A stretch of DNA of 64,000 nt, taken from positions 434,001 to 498,000 of the forward strand of contig WXYP01000004.1 of the NCBI GenBank assembly GCA_009901575.1, written 5' to 3'. Positions 33,326-41,173 of this stretch are shown here, piece after piece. Position numbers and translations under genes: made by a program. This DNA is from Flavobacteriaceae bacterium R38. Lineage in GTDB: Bacteria; Bacteroidota; Bacteroidia; Flavobacteriales; Flavobacteriaceae. The notes beneath the pieces are model-generated. The model ran no database searches and had not been told where the DNA came from. It was given only the letters and a program-made list of their open reading frames with translations. Numbering within the stretch: the first letter of the stretch is position 1; each line of letters begins with the position of its first letter.

Positions 33326-34630
33326 TTAGCGATTGTTTTTTACGAGTTTAAATTGTAATAATGCAGGTTCATTTTTATAAGCTCTGTCAAAAGCATCTGT
33401 AATAAATTTGAATGCGAATGTTTTGTGCTCCAGAGAATCAGCAGGTATTTTGTAATCATCTTCGAGATGGGTGTCTTTAAACCATTTGGCTGGAGTATTA
33501 TTTAAACTGATGGTAATTTCATGTACTTGATGATCTAAATCCAGAAGGTTAGGTTGTAAAAAATGAGTGAGATGTAGTTTGTCAATGAGAGCTTTATCTA
33601 ATATTTTTTCATTGAGGATGCTTTTATCTTTTACCTCTAGTTGAATGGCTTCACCTGTATATTCAGGAGAAATTTTATAAGAGGCTTTATTCATAAAGAG
33701 TTCTTCAAAAATAGGAGGTTGATCATTTAAATTGACTCCGATAGTAAACTGAACAGGTCTCCTGGCATCTACTTCTTTAAAGAGAATAGTATTGCGTTCT
33801 GAATTAATAGAAACTTTCCCTTTTTTTGGATGCTTTAGCAATTTAAAAGGAACTGTATTCATAGGAATATTATAACTATACGATTGATCGTATTTTTCAA
33901 ATATCTTTTTGGAGAGAAATTCCTTAACCAGGTGTTTATTGCCTAGTACCCAGATATAGAAGGGACGATTTTTTAATATGATTTTGTGATAAGGCCGTTT
34001 GCTAAGGTTTTTACTCCCGGTATTTTTTCTGTCATAATAATAAGTCCCATTAAAATCACTTAAGTATTTAAAAATGGCTACTCCAACATCTTGTTTTTTG
34101 CTTAGGTGGCTATAAATCTTATTAGTTACCTGAGAACCTTGAGTCATAGTATTTTCTTTACCTAAATCCAGAATACAGTCTGAAACAAGAATGCTTATGG
34201 AGTTGAATTTTAGAGAGTCTATTATTTCACTAAATACATTTTGTAGTTTTGATGATTTTCCACCTAACAGCATCCCTTTTCTCAGTTCTTTGTTAAATTG
34301 TTCATTAGGCTTATTATATTTTTTAGGACTATTAGTTATTGTATAGATATTTGTAGCCACATCATACTCGTTATCTATATCTGTTAATAATAAAGGAATG
34401 ATATCTGCCATTGGATAATTGCCAACTTTTTGTGAATTGACATATCCTTTCATACTTACAGAAGTTTCTAAGAAAAAATCAATGTTTTCTATTAAAAGAC
34501 CTTCATCAGATGGAGTTTCATAAGAAACAAAAGTGAAAATATGTTTATCTCCTCCGCATGCGATTAATAAACACATGAAGCTTGATAAAATAATAGTCTG
34601 TATTATAGTATTTATGTATTTATTTTTCAT
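33326..34630 (-). CDS. Lipoprotein with von Willebrand-A-like N-terminal domain
   Basis: I take the start at 34630 (MKNKYINTIIQTIILSSFM...), giving 434 aa; 34648 is also possible. The lipoprotein signal ends in LLIACGG. The mature part opens with NIDFFLETSVSMKGYV, which resembles the MIDAS strand of vWA domains (DxSxS) but has Glu-Thr-Ser-Val-Ser. A later SISILVSDCILDLGK fits the next conserved vWA strand with its Asp. A beta-rich C-terminal region follows. The fold call is tentative. It overlaps the YidD-like gene by 11 nt and precedes the membrane protein by 4 nt. It could be an exported receptor or adhesion part of the operon's system. Confidence 0.65.
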   Translation of the reverse strand: MKNKYINTIIQTIILSSFMCLLIACGGDKHIFTFVSYETPSDEGLLIENIDFFLETSVSMKGYVNSQKVGNYPMADIIPLLLTDIDNEYDVATNIYTITNSPKKYNKPNEQFNKELRKGMLLGGKSSKLQNVFSEIIDSLKFNSISILVSDCILDLGKENTMTQGSQVTNKIYSHLSKKQDVGVAIFKYLSDFNGTYYYDRKNTGSKNLSKRPYHKIILKNRPFYIWVLGNKHLVKEFLSKKIFEKYDQSYSYNIPMNTVPFKLLKHPKKGKVSINSERNTILFKEVDARRPVQFTIGVNLNDQPPIFEELFMNKASYKISPEYTGEAIQLEVKDKSILNEKILDKALIDKLHLTHFLQPNLLDLDHQVHEITISLNNTPAKWFKDTHLEDDYKIPADSLEHKTFAFKFITDAFDRAYKNEPALLQFKLVKNNR

Positions 34631-34937
34631 AAAAATGATCATCTTCAAAAACTCGTTTATTGATTTCTTTTTCTTTGAATACAGTATTATTAATTGAGAT
34701 TAATAATTGTTCGCCGTCAATATTTATAACATGATAACCTGGTTTGCAATGCTTCATTCGAAACTTTAAAGCTTGTATTCCTTTCCATACCCCTTTTTGT
34801 ATAAGAGTCTTGTAAACTATTTGAGAACAAGATTCTTTAAAAATGCATTTTCTGCGTTTAGATTCAGGAATTAGAAACCAGTACATTTTTATTGCTATTA
34901 GTAGAGAATATTTCATCGGATTATTTGCTAAATACAA
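34620..34937 (-). CDS. YidD-like membrane protein insertion factor
   Basis: A 105-aa protein. The core ESKRRKCIFKESCSQIVYK followed by KGVWKGIQALKFRMKHCKPG matches the YidD family (CxFxPSCSxY...KHG..KG...RxxRCxPG), including the conserved cysteines. YidD helps YidC insert membrane proteins and is normally encoded next to rnpA/yidC. Here it sits in an unrelated operon, so it is probably a paralogue dedicated to this system. It overlaps the DUF4177 gene (10 nt) upstream and the vWA-like gene downstream. A start at 34916 is also possible. Confidence 0.8.
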   Translation of the reverse strand: MYLANNPMKYSLLIAIKMYWFLIPESKRRKCIFKESCSQIVYKTLIQKGVWKGIQALKFRMKHCKPGYHVINIDGEQLLISINNTVFKEKEINKRVFEDDHFYEK

Positions 34938-35152
34938 TCATTTGGCTTTGTAGTATTAAATCCAGGTTTTCCACCAAAACCAAAACAACCATTGTTTGGT
35001 TGAACAAATGTTGTTACACTCTCCAGGCGAATATATTTCCATCCTTGATCTGAATAATTTTTTACGATTGCTTCTAATTGCTCTGCTACATCTTTTGATG
35101 AACCTTTATTATGAGAAATTGAAGCAACAAATGGTACTATTTTATATTCCAT
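34928..35152 (-). CDS. DUF4177 family protein, first gene of tubulin/actin-like operon
   Basis: A 74-aa protein: MEYKIVPFVASI..., then VAEQLEAIVKNYSDQGWKYIRLESVTTFV and NNGCFGFGGKPG. This is the DUF4177 pattern (small alpha/beta protein, unknown function), here with a Cys-Gly-rich tail. It starts 55 nt from the operator at 35207-35222, with a perfect -7 box TAGGTTTG (35185-35178 on the minus strand) between them. It is therefore the promoter-proximal gene of an eight-gene operon that ends at 25361. Confidence 0.8.
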   Translation of the reverse strand: MEYKIVPFVASISHNKGSSKDVAEQLEAIVKNYSDQGWKYIRLESVTTFVQPNNGCFGFGGKPGFNTTKPNDCI

Positions 35153-35206
35153 AGGTTTATTAAATTTAGTGACACTTCAAACCTAAAAAGAATGTAAATC
35201 AATGCC

Positions 35207-35222
35207 TTACGAGAATCCGTAA
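35207..35222 (-). promoter_or_regulatory. Regulon operator copy 2: promoter of the tubulin/actin-like operon
   Basis: TTACG-AGAATC-CGTAA (plus-strand reading) is a perfect inverted repeat. Exactly 21 nt downstream in the minus direction is TAGGTTTG (35185-35178), a perfect TAnnTTTG -7 box. The DUF4177 start is at 35152. The stretch between the operator and the -7 box resembles copy 3, ending in the shared TTTAGGTTTGAAGT. Confidence 0.8.
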
Positions 35223-35233
35223 AACAGAAGTGT

Positions 35234-35452
35234 TTAATCTTCCCAACCACATAGAGTTCGCCCTAATTCTTTTGCATGTTTTAAGGAGGTCTTATGAATT
35301 TTTGTAGAGCATCTGGAAAGTCCTCTGCAATTTTTATTGAAATGATATCGTTTACTGCCTTTACCTTTACAGATATATACTTCTGTAGTTGGTTTTAAAG
35401 TAAAAGAGAAGAAGATTAAAGCACCGAAAAAAAATATAAATGTTTTTTTCAT
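35234..35452 (-). CDS. Small exported cysteine-rich protein
   Basis: A 72-aa protein with a signal peptide (MKKTFIFFFGALIFFSFTLKP). The mature part VYICKGKGSKRYHFNKNCRG..., SRCSTKIHKTSLKHAKELG and RTLCGWED has four cysteines. I have seen the pattern 'VYICxGxxxKRYHxxxxCRGL...TLCGWED' in other flavobacterial small proteins; it probably binds metal or forms disulfides outside the cytoplasm. Its function is unknown. It overlaps the stop of the upstream gene by 4 nt (35449-35452), so it is the third gene of the operon starting at 36745. Confidence 0.75.
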   Translation of the reverse strand: MKKTFIFFFGALIFFSFTLKPTTEVYICKGKGSKRYHFNKNCRGLSRCSTKIHKTSLKHAKELGRTLCGWED

Positions 35453-36513
35453 TTAGATCCTGTATTTTCATAATATGTTATAGTCTCTAATAATTCTGAT
35501 TGAAATTGATAGATGTCTGTTACTGTTTGAAGTGTTTTTTTAATCTCTTCTTTATCAGATTTAATAATGCCTAAATGTTTTTTAGTACTATTAAAATGGA
35601 GCCTACAAAGAGGTTTACGATTGTTGTCATCTAATAGTATTCCAAAATATGATTGAGTATCCCGATATGCAATCCTTGAAACCGGAATTTTTTTACTTAA
35701 AATGGCAACAACAATTCTAAAACCTTCTAATTCTTCTTCAGTTGTAATTATTTTAGACACTTTCTCTTCATCCTCAATAGTTTCTTTTTGTTGCTTTTCT
35801 GCCTCTTTATTCAAGGCAGCATTTAAACGATCGTTTACTTTATCGCTTATTATTTGATTAAACCCTTTATGAACTAAATCAGTAAATTCGGTAATTACCT
35901 TTTCAGTTAACCGCCCGGAGTATACTTTTCCTGCAAATAACCTTGTAAATTCATTAGAGGGAGATACTAGTTCTTCATCAATCAATTTTTTGAGCTCTTT
36001 AGTATACTTTAAAGAACTAGCATTATTGACTATTTTTTCAATATCAAAATTTGATTTATGAAATTTTGCAATTTCATAGATCGTATGCTCTTTAAGTTTT
36101 GTAATATTAAATTCTAAGAAAGGTTTTTCGTCCATTTTATTAGCTTCTTCTAAATCGGTATAGAAACGGTATTCTACACCGTTAGTGAGTAAGGCAAAAC
36201 GAGTTTTTGTCGTATGGAAATAGCGAAATAGTTGAGAATTATGCGTATTGAGATTCTCTTCCCAATGTTTACATTCAATAATTAGAATAGGTTGCTCATT
36301 TTGTAAAATGGCATAATCTACTTTTTCGCCTTTTTTAAGCCCGATATCTGCTATAAATTCCGGAACTACTTCTGTCGGATTGAAAGTATCGTATCCTAAG
36401 AGATTGATAAATGGCAGTACAAACGCATGCTTTGTAGATTCTTCTGTAGTAATTTGATCTTTGAGTAAATTAATTTTATCAGATAATGATTTAAGTGGGT
36501 TTTGTAATTCCAT
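35449..36513 (-). CDS. HsdR N-terminal-like (PD-(D/E)XK) nuclease-domain protein
   Basis: I choose the start at 36513 (MELQNPLKSL), giving 354 aa; the longer start at 36558 runs into the preceding gene. Residues ~20-130 match the type I restriction enzyme R-subunit N-terminal domain: STKHAFVLPFINLLGYD, EVVPEFIADIGLKKGEKVDYAI, then IECKHWE as the PD-(D/E)XK core (Asp...Glu-x-Lys). No helicase domain follows; the rest is helical, with a C-terminal domain (~255-354) containing RDTQSYFGILLDDNNRKPLCRLHF. Such stand-alone proteins are common in Bacteroidetes and may be nucleic-acid repair or defence factors. It belongs to the three-gene operon under operator copy 3. Confidence 0.82.
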   Translation of the reverse strand: MELQNPLKSLSDKINLLKDQITTEESTKHAFVLPFINLLGYDTFNPTEVVPEFIADIGLKKGEKVDYAILQNEQPILIIECKHWEENLNTHNSQLFRYFHTTKTRFALLTNGVEYRFYTDLEEANKMDEKPFLEFNITKLKEHTIYEIAKFHKSNFDIEKIVNNASSLKYTKELKKLIDEELVSPSNEFTRLFAGKVYSGRLTEKVITEFTDLVHKGFNQIISDKVNDRLNAALNKEAEKQQKETIEDEEKVSKIITTEEELEGFRIVVAILSKKIPVSRIAYRDTQSYFGILLDDNNRKPLCRLHFNSTKKHLGIIKSDKEEIKKTLQTVTDIYQFQSELLETITYYENTGSK

Positions 36514-36538
36514 AATTATCGCATTTAATAAAGTTATA

Positions 36539-36745
36539 CTATTGTGTATGGCATTCATTGGAACAGAAATAACATCCGTTAGATTGAGGATATGTTTTTT
36601 TTGCTTCTTTAATTGCAGAATGACAAGTACTATGATTCCCTAAATATGTTTTATTAAGAACAAAAGAAAGCCAATAACAATTTTCTTTATGTACTTCATG
36701 ATCACCATTTGACTGTATATTATCATTTACATAATAGTCTGCCAT
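36539..36745 (-). CDS. Small cysteine/histidine-rich protein
   Basis: A 68-aa protein: MADYYVNDNIQSNGDHEVHKENCYWL..., ending GCYFCSNECHTQ. It has five cysteines (one each in ENCYW and STCHS, three in CYFCSNEC) and several histidines. It has no signal peptide and the layout suggests zinc binding. I have seen this NGDHEVHK...C...CYFC..CH type in many Bacteroidetes and on mobile elements, without known function. It is the first gene of an operon whose promoter has the TTACG-N6-CGTAA operator (36801-36816) and a perfect TAGGTTTG -7 box. Confidence 0.75.
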   Translation of the reverse strand: MADYYVNDNIQSNGDHEVHKENCYWLSFVLNKTYLGNHSTCHSAIKEAKKTYPQSNGCYFCSNECHTQ

Positions 36746-36800
36746 AATCTTTAGTTTTGAAATTTATACTTCAAACCTAAAGCCAATACAGAAAAAAGCC

Positions 36801-36816
36801 TTACGGGAATGCGTAA
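36801..36816 (-). promoter_or_regulatory. Regulon operator copy 3: promoter of the small Cys protein/HsdR_N-like operon
   Basis: TTACG-GGAATG-CGTAA (plus reading) with TAGGTTTG (36779-36772, minus strand) exactly 21 nt away. The gene starts at 36745. The response-regulator gene ends just beyond at 36842, so this promoter serves only the downstream genes. Confidence 0.8.
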
Positions 36817-36841
36817 AGGAGAGAATTTAAAAAAAGAGAAT

Positions 36842-37507
36842 TTAAATCAGGCTCAAATCTTTTACAATGTTGATAAGATGAATAGTAGTTTGAGCATTAA
36901 ACTCTTCTTTTAACTCTTTTAAATGTTTTTCAATAGAGCTTTTACTATTAGGCTGAATACCTTCTTTTTTAAAAAGGATGGCTATTTGTTCCTGGTTAAG
37001 ACCATTTGCCAGAAGTGTGAGGATTCTTAATTCATATTCTTTCAAAGTAAAAAGATTACCACGATTTAACGCAGACTCAATCTGGGGAGATAAGTAATAA
37101 CCTCCATCATAAACTTTTTTAATTGCATGTGTAAGATCCTGAAGCCCTTTTCTATCTTTACAAACGTATCCATCTATTAGAGAGGAATCCTTTAATGATT
37201 TTACTTTTTGCGGATTATCCTCTATTGAATATACAATGACTTTTAAGTTAGGCTGTTCTTTTTTTAAGGCTATGATGAGTTCTTTCCCTGAGGTTAATCG
37301 CTCTGATCTATGATCTGCTTTAAAGGAAAGATCGCAGATTAAAAGGTCAAAAGGAGCATTGTTTAATATGGCATTTCGCGCTTTAAGATAAGCTTCATCG
37401 CAATATTGAGCGTGATATTTATCTGAAATACCCAGAGCTTCAAGAATAGTAGCCATGCCAATATTAATATTGTCAATATCTTCGGCAATTAATATCTTTT
37501 TAAACAT
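36842..37507 (-). CDS. Response regulator (receiver plus LuxR-type HTH)
   Basis: A 221-aa protein. The receiver domain (~1-125) has KILIAEDIDN (acidic pocket), DLLICDLSF (phosphoacceptor Asp), VIVYSIED and VCKDRKG (conserved Lys). It is followed by a C-terminal HTH (~150-215) with LFTLKEYELRILTLLANGLNQ and KSSIEKHLKELKEEF, related to NarL/LuxR types but divergent. It is 12 nt downstream of a TPR-type histidine kinase and is its natural partner. It sits inside the island whose six promoters share an inverted repeat of the spacing expected for a dimeric regulator, so it is the best candidate for that repeat (inference). Confidence 0.9.
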   Translation of the reverse strand: MFKKILIAEDIDNINIGMATILEALGISDKYHAQYCDEAYLKARNAILNNAPFDLLICDLSFKADHRSERLTSGKELIIALKKEQPNLKVIVYSIEDNPQKVKSLKDSSLIDGYVCKDRKGLQDLTHAIKKVYDGGYYLSPQIESALNRGNLFTLKEYELRILTLLANGLNQEQIAILFKKEGIQPNSKSSIEKHLKELKEEFNAQTTIHLINIVKDLSLI

Positions 37508-37519
37508 AAATAATGGTAA

Positions 37520-39346
37520 TTAACTAGGGATCTGTATTTCAGCTTTAAAACCTTTCCCTTTTTCTGTTTCAAAAATAATGGTTCCGTTAACAGATGCGAT
37601 ACGGTTTTCCACATTTTGGAGTCCATTACCATAAATCAATTTATCAGAATGAGTACCAATACCGTTATCTGAATAATTCACTTGAATAGATTTTGATAAT
37701 CTGTTAAAGGTAACTGCGACCAGTTTTGCGTTACTGTGTTTTCTCATATTGGTCATTAATTCCTGAAGCACCCGATGTAGCATTATTTTTTGCTCTTTGG
37801 CTACTTTTTGCCAATTAATTTTATCGAGCCCTTTGATGATTACTTTTACAGTATTTGGCGCATAACTGCTTAACATAGTAGAGAGCAAGTTGTGATATTC
37901 TTTATCAGTATCGATACTGTTATAATTTTTAGAAATATCACGTGTTCTTTGATAGATGTCGTTTACGGTATTGACCATCTTAATATCAACCTTAGCATTT
38001 TCTAAAGTAGTCATCACATTGTAAACATCATTGGCTAGTTCATCGTGAACCTTTTTAGCAATACGAGTTTCTGTGGTATATACTTCCTTAATTCTTTCTT
38101 TTTTATGCCTCTGACGAAGAAAGTAAATGAAGAATCCGCTTATTAAGAATAGAATGATTGCAGAAGAAAGAAAAATAATTTTTTGTGTTTTCTGTTCTGC
38201 ATTTTCTGCTTTTAATAATAAAGTGTTTTGTTTTAATTTGTCATTTTCATACTTTGTAACTTTATATATTTCTTGAGTATTTTGTTTAATACTATTTAAT
38301 TCATTTCTAATCTTACTATATAATTTAACTTCATCGTCATTATTTTCTTTTAATTCAAATACAAAGTCTAAAGCTTCGAGAATAGATTTTAAACTATTTC
38401 TTTTTTTTGCATTTTGATAAGCAGCATAAGCATAACTAGAAGCTTTTTTTGGATCCTGATTCAAATAATACTTGGTCAAATGAATGTAAGATGCAAATAA
38501 TCCTGAAAGATCTCCATTAATTGTTCGTACTTCTAGTGCATTGTGTAGTAAGGTTTTAGATTCAGTATTTTTTTTATCGTTTCTCCATTTAATATACCCA
38601 AAGTTGTCTAATACTCTTGCATATTCATATTTGTTTTTTATAATTAATGAATCTGAGATTAACGAAGAAAGAATTGATATTGCTTTTTCATAATCTCCCT
38701 GATCAGCTAAAATATTTGCTCTTGAATTTTTGAATTTTAAAATATTGGTTAATCTAATTTTCCTTTTAGCAATATCATCTACTCCTAATGCTAAAGCTTT
38801 AGAATTATATTCCAACGCTTGTTTATAATTTTTTTGTTCCCTAAATGCTATTGAAATAGCATAATATAATCCTGCGATACCTCTTAAATCTGATTTATTT
38901 TCTAAGAATTGTAATCCATCAATTGCAGTAGCTTTACTACCTGTATAATCTCCTATTGTATTTTGAATATTAGCCATATCTAATAATCTTTGTCCTGCAA
39001 ATATGCTATCTCTTGTGTTTAAACTAATTCTATATGAGTCATTAAAATAGGAGAAAGCAGAATCATATTTATGAATTCTATTATAATAGAAACCCAACCT
39101 ACGATTCGCATTGATCATCCATGAACTGTCTAATTGTTTTGTAGATTCAATAAGTAATTCTTTTGAAGTAAAAATAGCACTGTCGTATTTTCTTTCTCTA
39201 CTGAAATCTTTTATTTTTTTTTCTAAATTAATTAGAATAAGGGAATCATTTTTAATGTAATGCGACTCTTCTATTAACTTAGGATTAAAATCCATCAATA
39301 AAAAGAAGTTATAAAATAAGAGGGATAAAATAGCAAGCTGTTTCAT
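37520..39346 (-). CDS. TPR-containing sensor histidine kinase
   Basis: A 608-aa protein with an N-terminal signal/hydrophobic segment (~1-18) and a periplasmic sensor of TPR-like repeats (~40-340, e.g. YDSAFSYFNDSYRISLN, YEKAISILSSLI). A coiled stretch leads to a transmembrane helix (~385-412). Then comes a HisKA_3-type dimerisation domain with KKVHDELANDVYNVM (H434 phosphoacceptor) and a HATPase domain (~500-608) with ELMTNMRKHSNA (N box) and DNGIGTHSD and GNGLQNVENR (G boxes). It transfers phosphate to the adjacent response regulator. No operator copy is seen at its own promoter. Confidence 0.92.
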   Translation of the reverse strand: MKQLAILSLLFYNFFLLMDFNPKLIEESHYIKNDSLILINLEKKIKDFSRERKYDSAIFTSKELLIESTKQLDSSWMINANRRLGFYYNRIHKYDSAFSYFNDSYRISLNTRDSIFAGQRLLDMANIQNTIGDYTGSKATAIDGLQFLENKSDLRGIAGLYYAISIAFREQKNYKQALEYNSKALALGVDDIAKRKIRLTNILKFKNSRANILADQGDYEKAISILSSLISDSLIIKNKYEYARVLDNFGYIKWRNDKKNTESKTLLHNALEVRTINGDLSGLFASYIHLTKYYLNQDPKKASSYAYAAYQNAKKRNSLKSILEALDFVFELKENNDDEVKLYSKIRNELNSIKQNTQEIYKVTKYENDKLKQNTLLLKAENAEQKTQKIIFLSSAIILFLISGFFIYFLRQRHKKERIKEVYTTETRIAKKVHDELANDVYNVMTTLENAKVDIKMVNTVNDIYQRTRDISKNYNSIDTDKEYHNLLSTMLSSYAPNTVKVIIKGLDKINWQKVAKEQKIMLHRVLQELMTNMRKHSNAKLVAVTFNRLSKSIQVNYSDNGIGTHSDKLIYGNGLQNVENRIASVNGTIIFETEKGKGFKAEIQIPS

Positions 39347-39366
39347 CCCTCTAAATTAATAAAGTT

Positions 39367-39564
39367 TTAATTTCCAGAAGAGCTTTGATTTGAGTTTTCA
39401 TCAGAATCTTCCTCATCTGGGTCTTGTTCGACTTGACCATCTTCTCCCTCAGTAGCCATTTGGTCAGTATAAAGCGATTCGGTACTATCAATTGAATCTG
39501 TAGTACAAGAAAATAAAAATGTATTAAGTATTAAAATCATTATAAAAAGGACTAATTTTTTCAT
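39367..39564 (-). CDS. Very short acidic lipoprotein upstream of the kinase
   Basis: A 65-aa protein: a signal peptide MKKLVLFIMILILNTFLFSC (lipid cysteine C20), then an acidic, Gly/Ser/Asp-rich tail (EGEDGQVEQDPDEEDSDENS). It has no globular domain. It lies 20 nt upstream of the histidine kinase on the same strand and so may be co-transcribed with it. It could be an accessory of signal sensing in the periplasm (inference). Confidence 0.7.
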   Translation of the reverse strand: MKKLVLFIMILILNTFLFSCTTDSIDSTESLYTDQMATEGEDGQVEQDPDEEDSDENSNQSSSGN

Positions 39565-39950
39565 CTCTTCAAAAATTTAGGATTAAACAATAGGGTGGCT
39601 GTCTGGTGTTTTAATCCAGATTTCTTTTGGTTTTACAACCACTCATTAGGTTTGGAGTACTCCTGTATTTTCTGAGAAGGGAAACCTGAACACGAAAGCG
39701 TTTAACTTCTTCTCAATTAGCTAGTTGCTAATCGTATTATGGATTTCCGTAAAAGCTAGTCTTGTACAATTATTATGTTAGCAAAGCATAATTTTTAACT
39801 AACTCCTGGAGCAAAGTAAATAGATATTCAAAAGATGATTGCAGACATAAGTTATACTTGTTTTGTACAGTTTTTAGACACCAATAAATAAGCGATGTTT
39901 CAGAGTATGTTGTCTGTTATTTGTCCGATAAAAATTTATATTTTTTGGTA
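39565..39950. other. Intergenic region between the kinase operon and the plus-strand HTH/TM gene
   Basis: About 385 nt, AT-rich, without a convincing ORF. It holds regulon operator copy 4 (39737-39752) and the -7-like box TATGTTAG (39774-39781). A second TAGGTTTG occurs near 39648, but without an operator at the correct distance. Confidence 0.5.
39737..39752 (+). promoter_or_regulatory. Regulon operator copy 4 (imperfect): TTATG-N6-CGTAA
   Basis: TTATG-GATTTC-CGTAA, one mismatch in the left half. Exactly 21 nt downstream on the plus strand is TATGTTAG (39774-39781), one base off TAnnTTTG. It probably drives the gene at 39951, with a long leader of about 165 nt. Confidence 0.55.
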
Positions 39951-41168
39951 ATGGATGATAAAAGAATTGACGAAATAGTCCATAAAATTTTCGAAAAGGC
40001 AAAACAAGAATGTGCTTCTCATGCTAGATATGCATTATCTAATCATATTGCTAATGAGATGAATAACGTTTTTAGCTATAGAACTCCGGAAAGAGCATAT
40101 AAAAGATATATTGAAAAGGACAATAGAAAAGGAGAGCCTAATGAAGAAAGTGTGGATTTTTTCTGTCAATACTTAGGCTATGAAAACTATAAAGGTTATA
40201 TAACTCGAAATCCAAAAGAGAAAGTTATTCTGAAGGCTTTTCCTAAACCTTTGAAACCAGAACTTCTAAGAGGTAATTTTAAAGATTGGATTTTATCAAT
40301 TACAATTATTTTGGGAATTCTATCATTTTTTATTTTGGGAGTTCAGTTTTTTAGTAAGAAACAAGACTTTCCTCTTGAATCTAGTACGTGCATGGCTTGG
40401 GTGAAAGATCATTATGAAGAAGTTTCGTGTAATTTACAATTTCATCCAATATCAGGGATGCAAATAGTGCCTTATGATATAAAACTCATTACTAATTTCA
40501 GAAAGATAGAAGTGACCATTTTAACTACTTTTTTTTCTGAAGAAACAGGAAAACCTCTTATTTGGTATTATAAAAATAGAGATTCTGAAATAGAGTATTT
40601 TACAGCACCAGGATTTCATCCTGTAACCGGAAAAACATTAAAAGCAATTACAGAATATATTATTGAAAAATATGTGCCCAAATATCCTCCAAATATAGGT
40701 AATGATGAAGATGATGATGGAATAGAAATACCGCCTATAGTTGATACAAATGATTTAGAAATGATAACGCTTATTTTTAATAAAAATATGCCAGATCAGG
40801 GAGTTATGGGGCAATTAAAAAAAACATATTTTCGACCGTATACTCATTTAGTATCTACTTTAAATTCAAGCCGGTTAAATACGTATAGACAAGAATTATT
40901 ATCGGGAAATCCGTTAGAAATACGCAAATATGTAACTAAGAATGTAGATTATATATGTGTGGGTTTTGTAGAATATCTTTACAGCAATAAAGTTGCTAAT
41001 GTAACTACTTGCGATATGCGATTGAATTTTAATGTCTACTCAACCAAAACCGGAGCAGAACAATTAAATTTATCGCAATCTATTTTAGTCTCAGGAGCCG
41101 GTTATTCTGAAATAGAAGCAAAGAATAACTGTTTAGAGAAGATAGGAGACCCGCTTATTGAATTGTAA
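39951..41168 (+). CDS. Membrane protein with HTH-like N-terminal domain and exported C-terminal domain
   Basis: I start at the ATG at 39951 (MDDKRIDEIVHKIFEKAKQ), giving 405 aa; a TTG 30 nt upstream is less likely. Residues ~1-80 resemble a helical N-terminal domain I have seen in Bacteroidetes membrane regulators, with FSYRTPERAYKRYIEKDN...GEPNEESVDFFCQYLGYENYKGYI. A transmembrane helix (~112-134) follows, then a ~270-aa extracytoplasmic domain with paired beta segments and no recognisable enzyme motif. It has an operator copy far upstream. It may be an anti-sigma-like or stimulus receptor (inference). Confidence 0.75.
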   Translation: MDDKRIDEIVHKIFEKAKQECASHARYALSNHIANEMNNVFSYRTPERAYKRYIEKDNRKGEPNEESVDFFCQYLGYENYKGYITRNPKEKVILKAFPKPLKPELLRGNFKDWILSITIILGILSFFILGVQFFSKKQDFPLESSTCMAWVKDHYEEVSCNLQFHPISGMQIVPYDIKLITNFRKIEVTILTTFFSEETGKPLIWYYKNRDSEIEYFTAPGFHPVTGKTLKAITEYIIEKYVPKYPPNIGNDEDDDGIEIPPIVDTNDLEMITLIFNKNMPDQGVMGQLKKTYFRPYTHLVSTLNSSRLNTYRQELLSGNPLEIRKYVTKNVDYICVGFVEYLYSNKVANVTTCDMRLNFNVYSTKTGAEQLNLSQSILVSGAGYSEIEAKNNCLEKIGDPLIEL

Positions 41169-41173
41169 AGGCT

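Noticed and set aside
39630-39660. A second TAGGTTTG box (near 39648) as a regulon promoter
   Set aside because: No TTACG-N6-CGTAA-like repeat lies 21 nt upstream, so it does not match the regulon layout.
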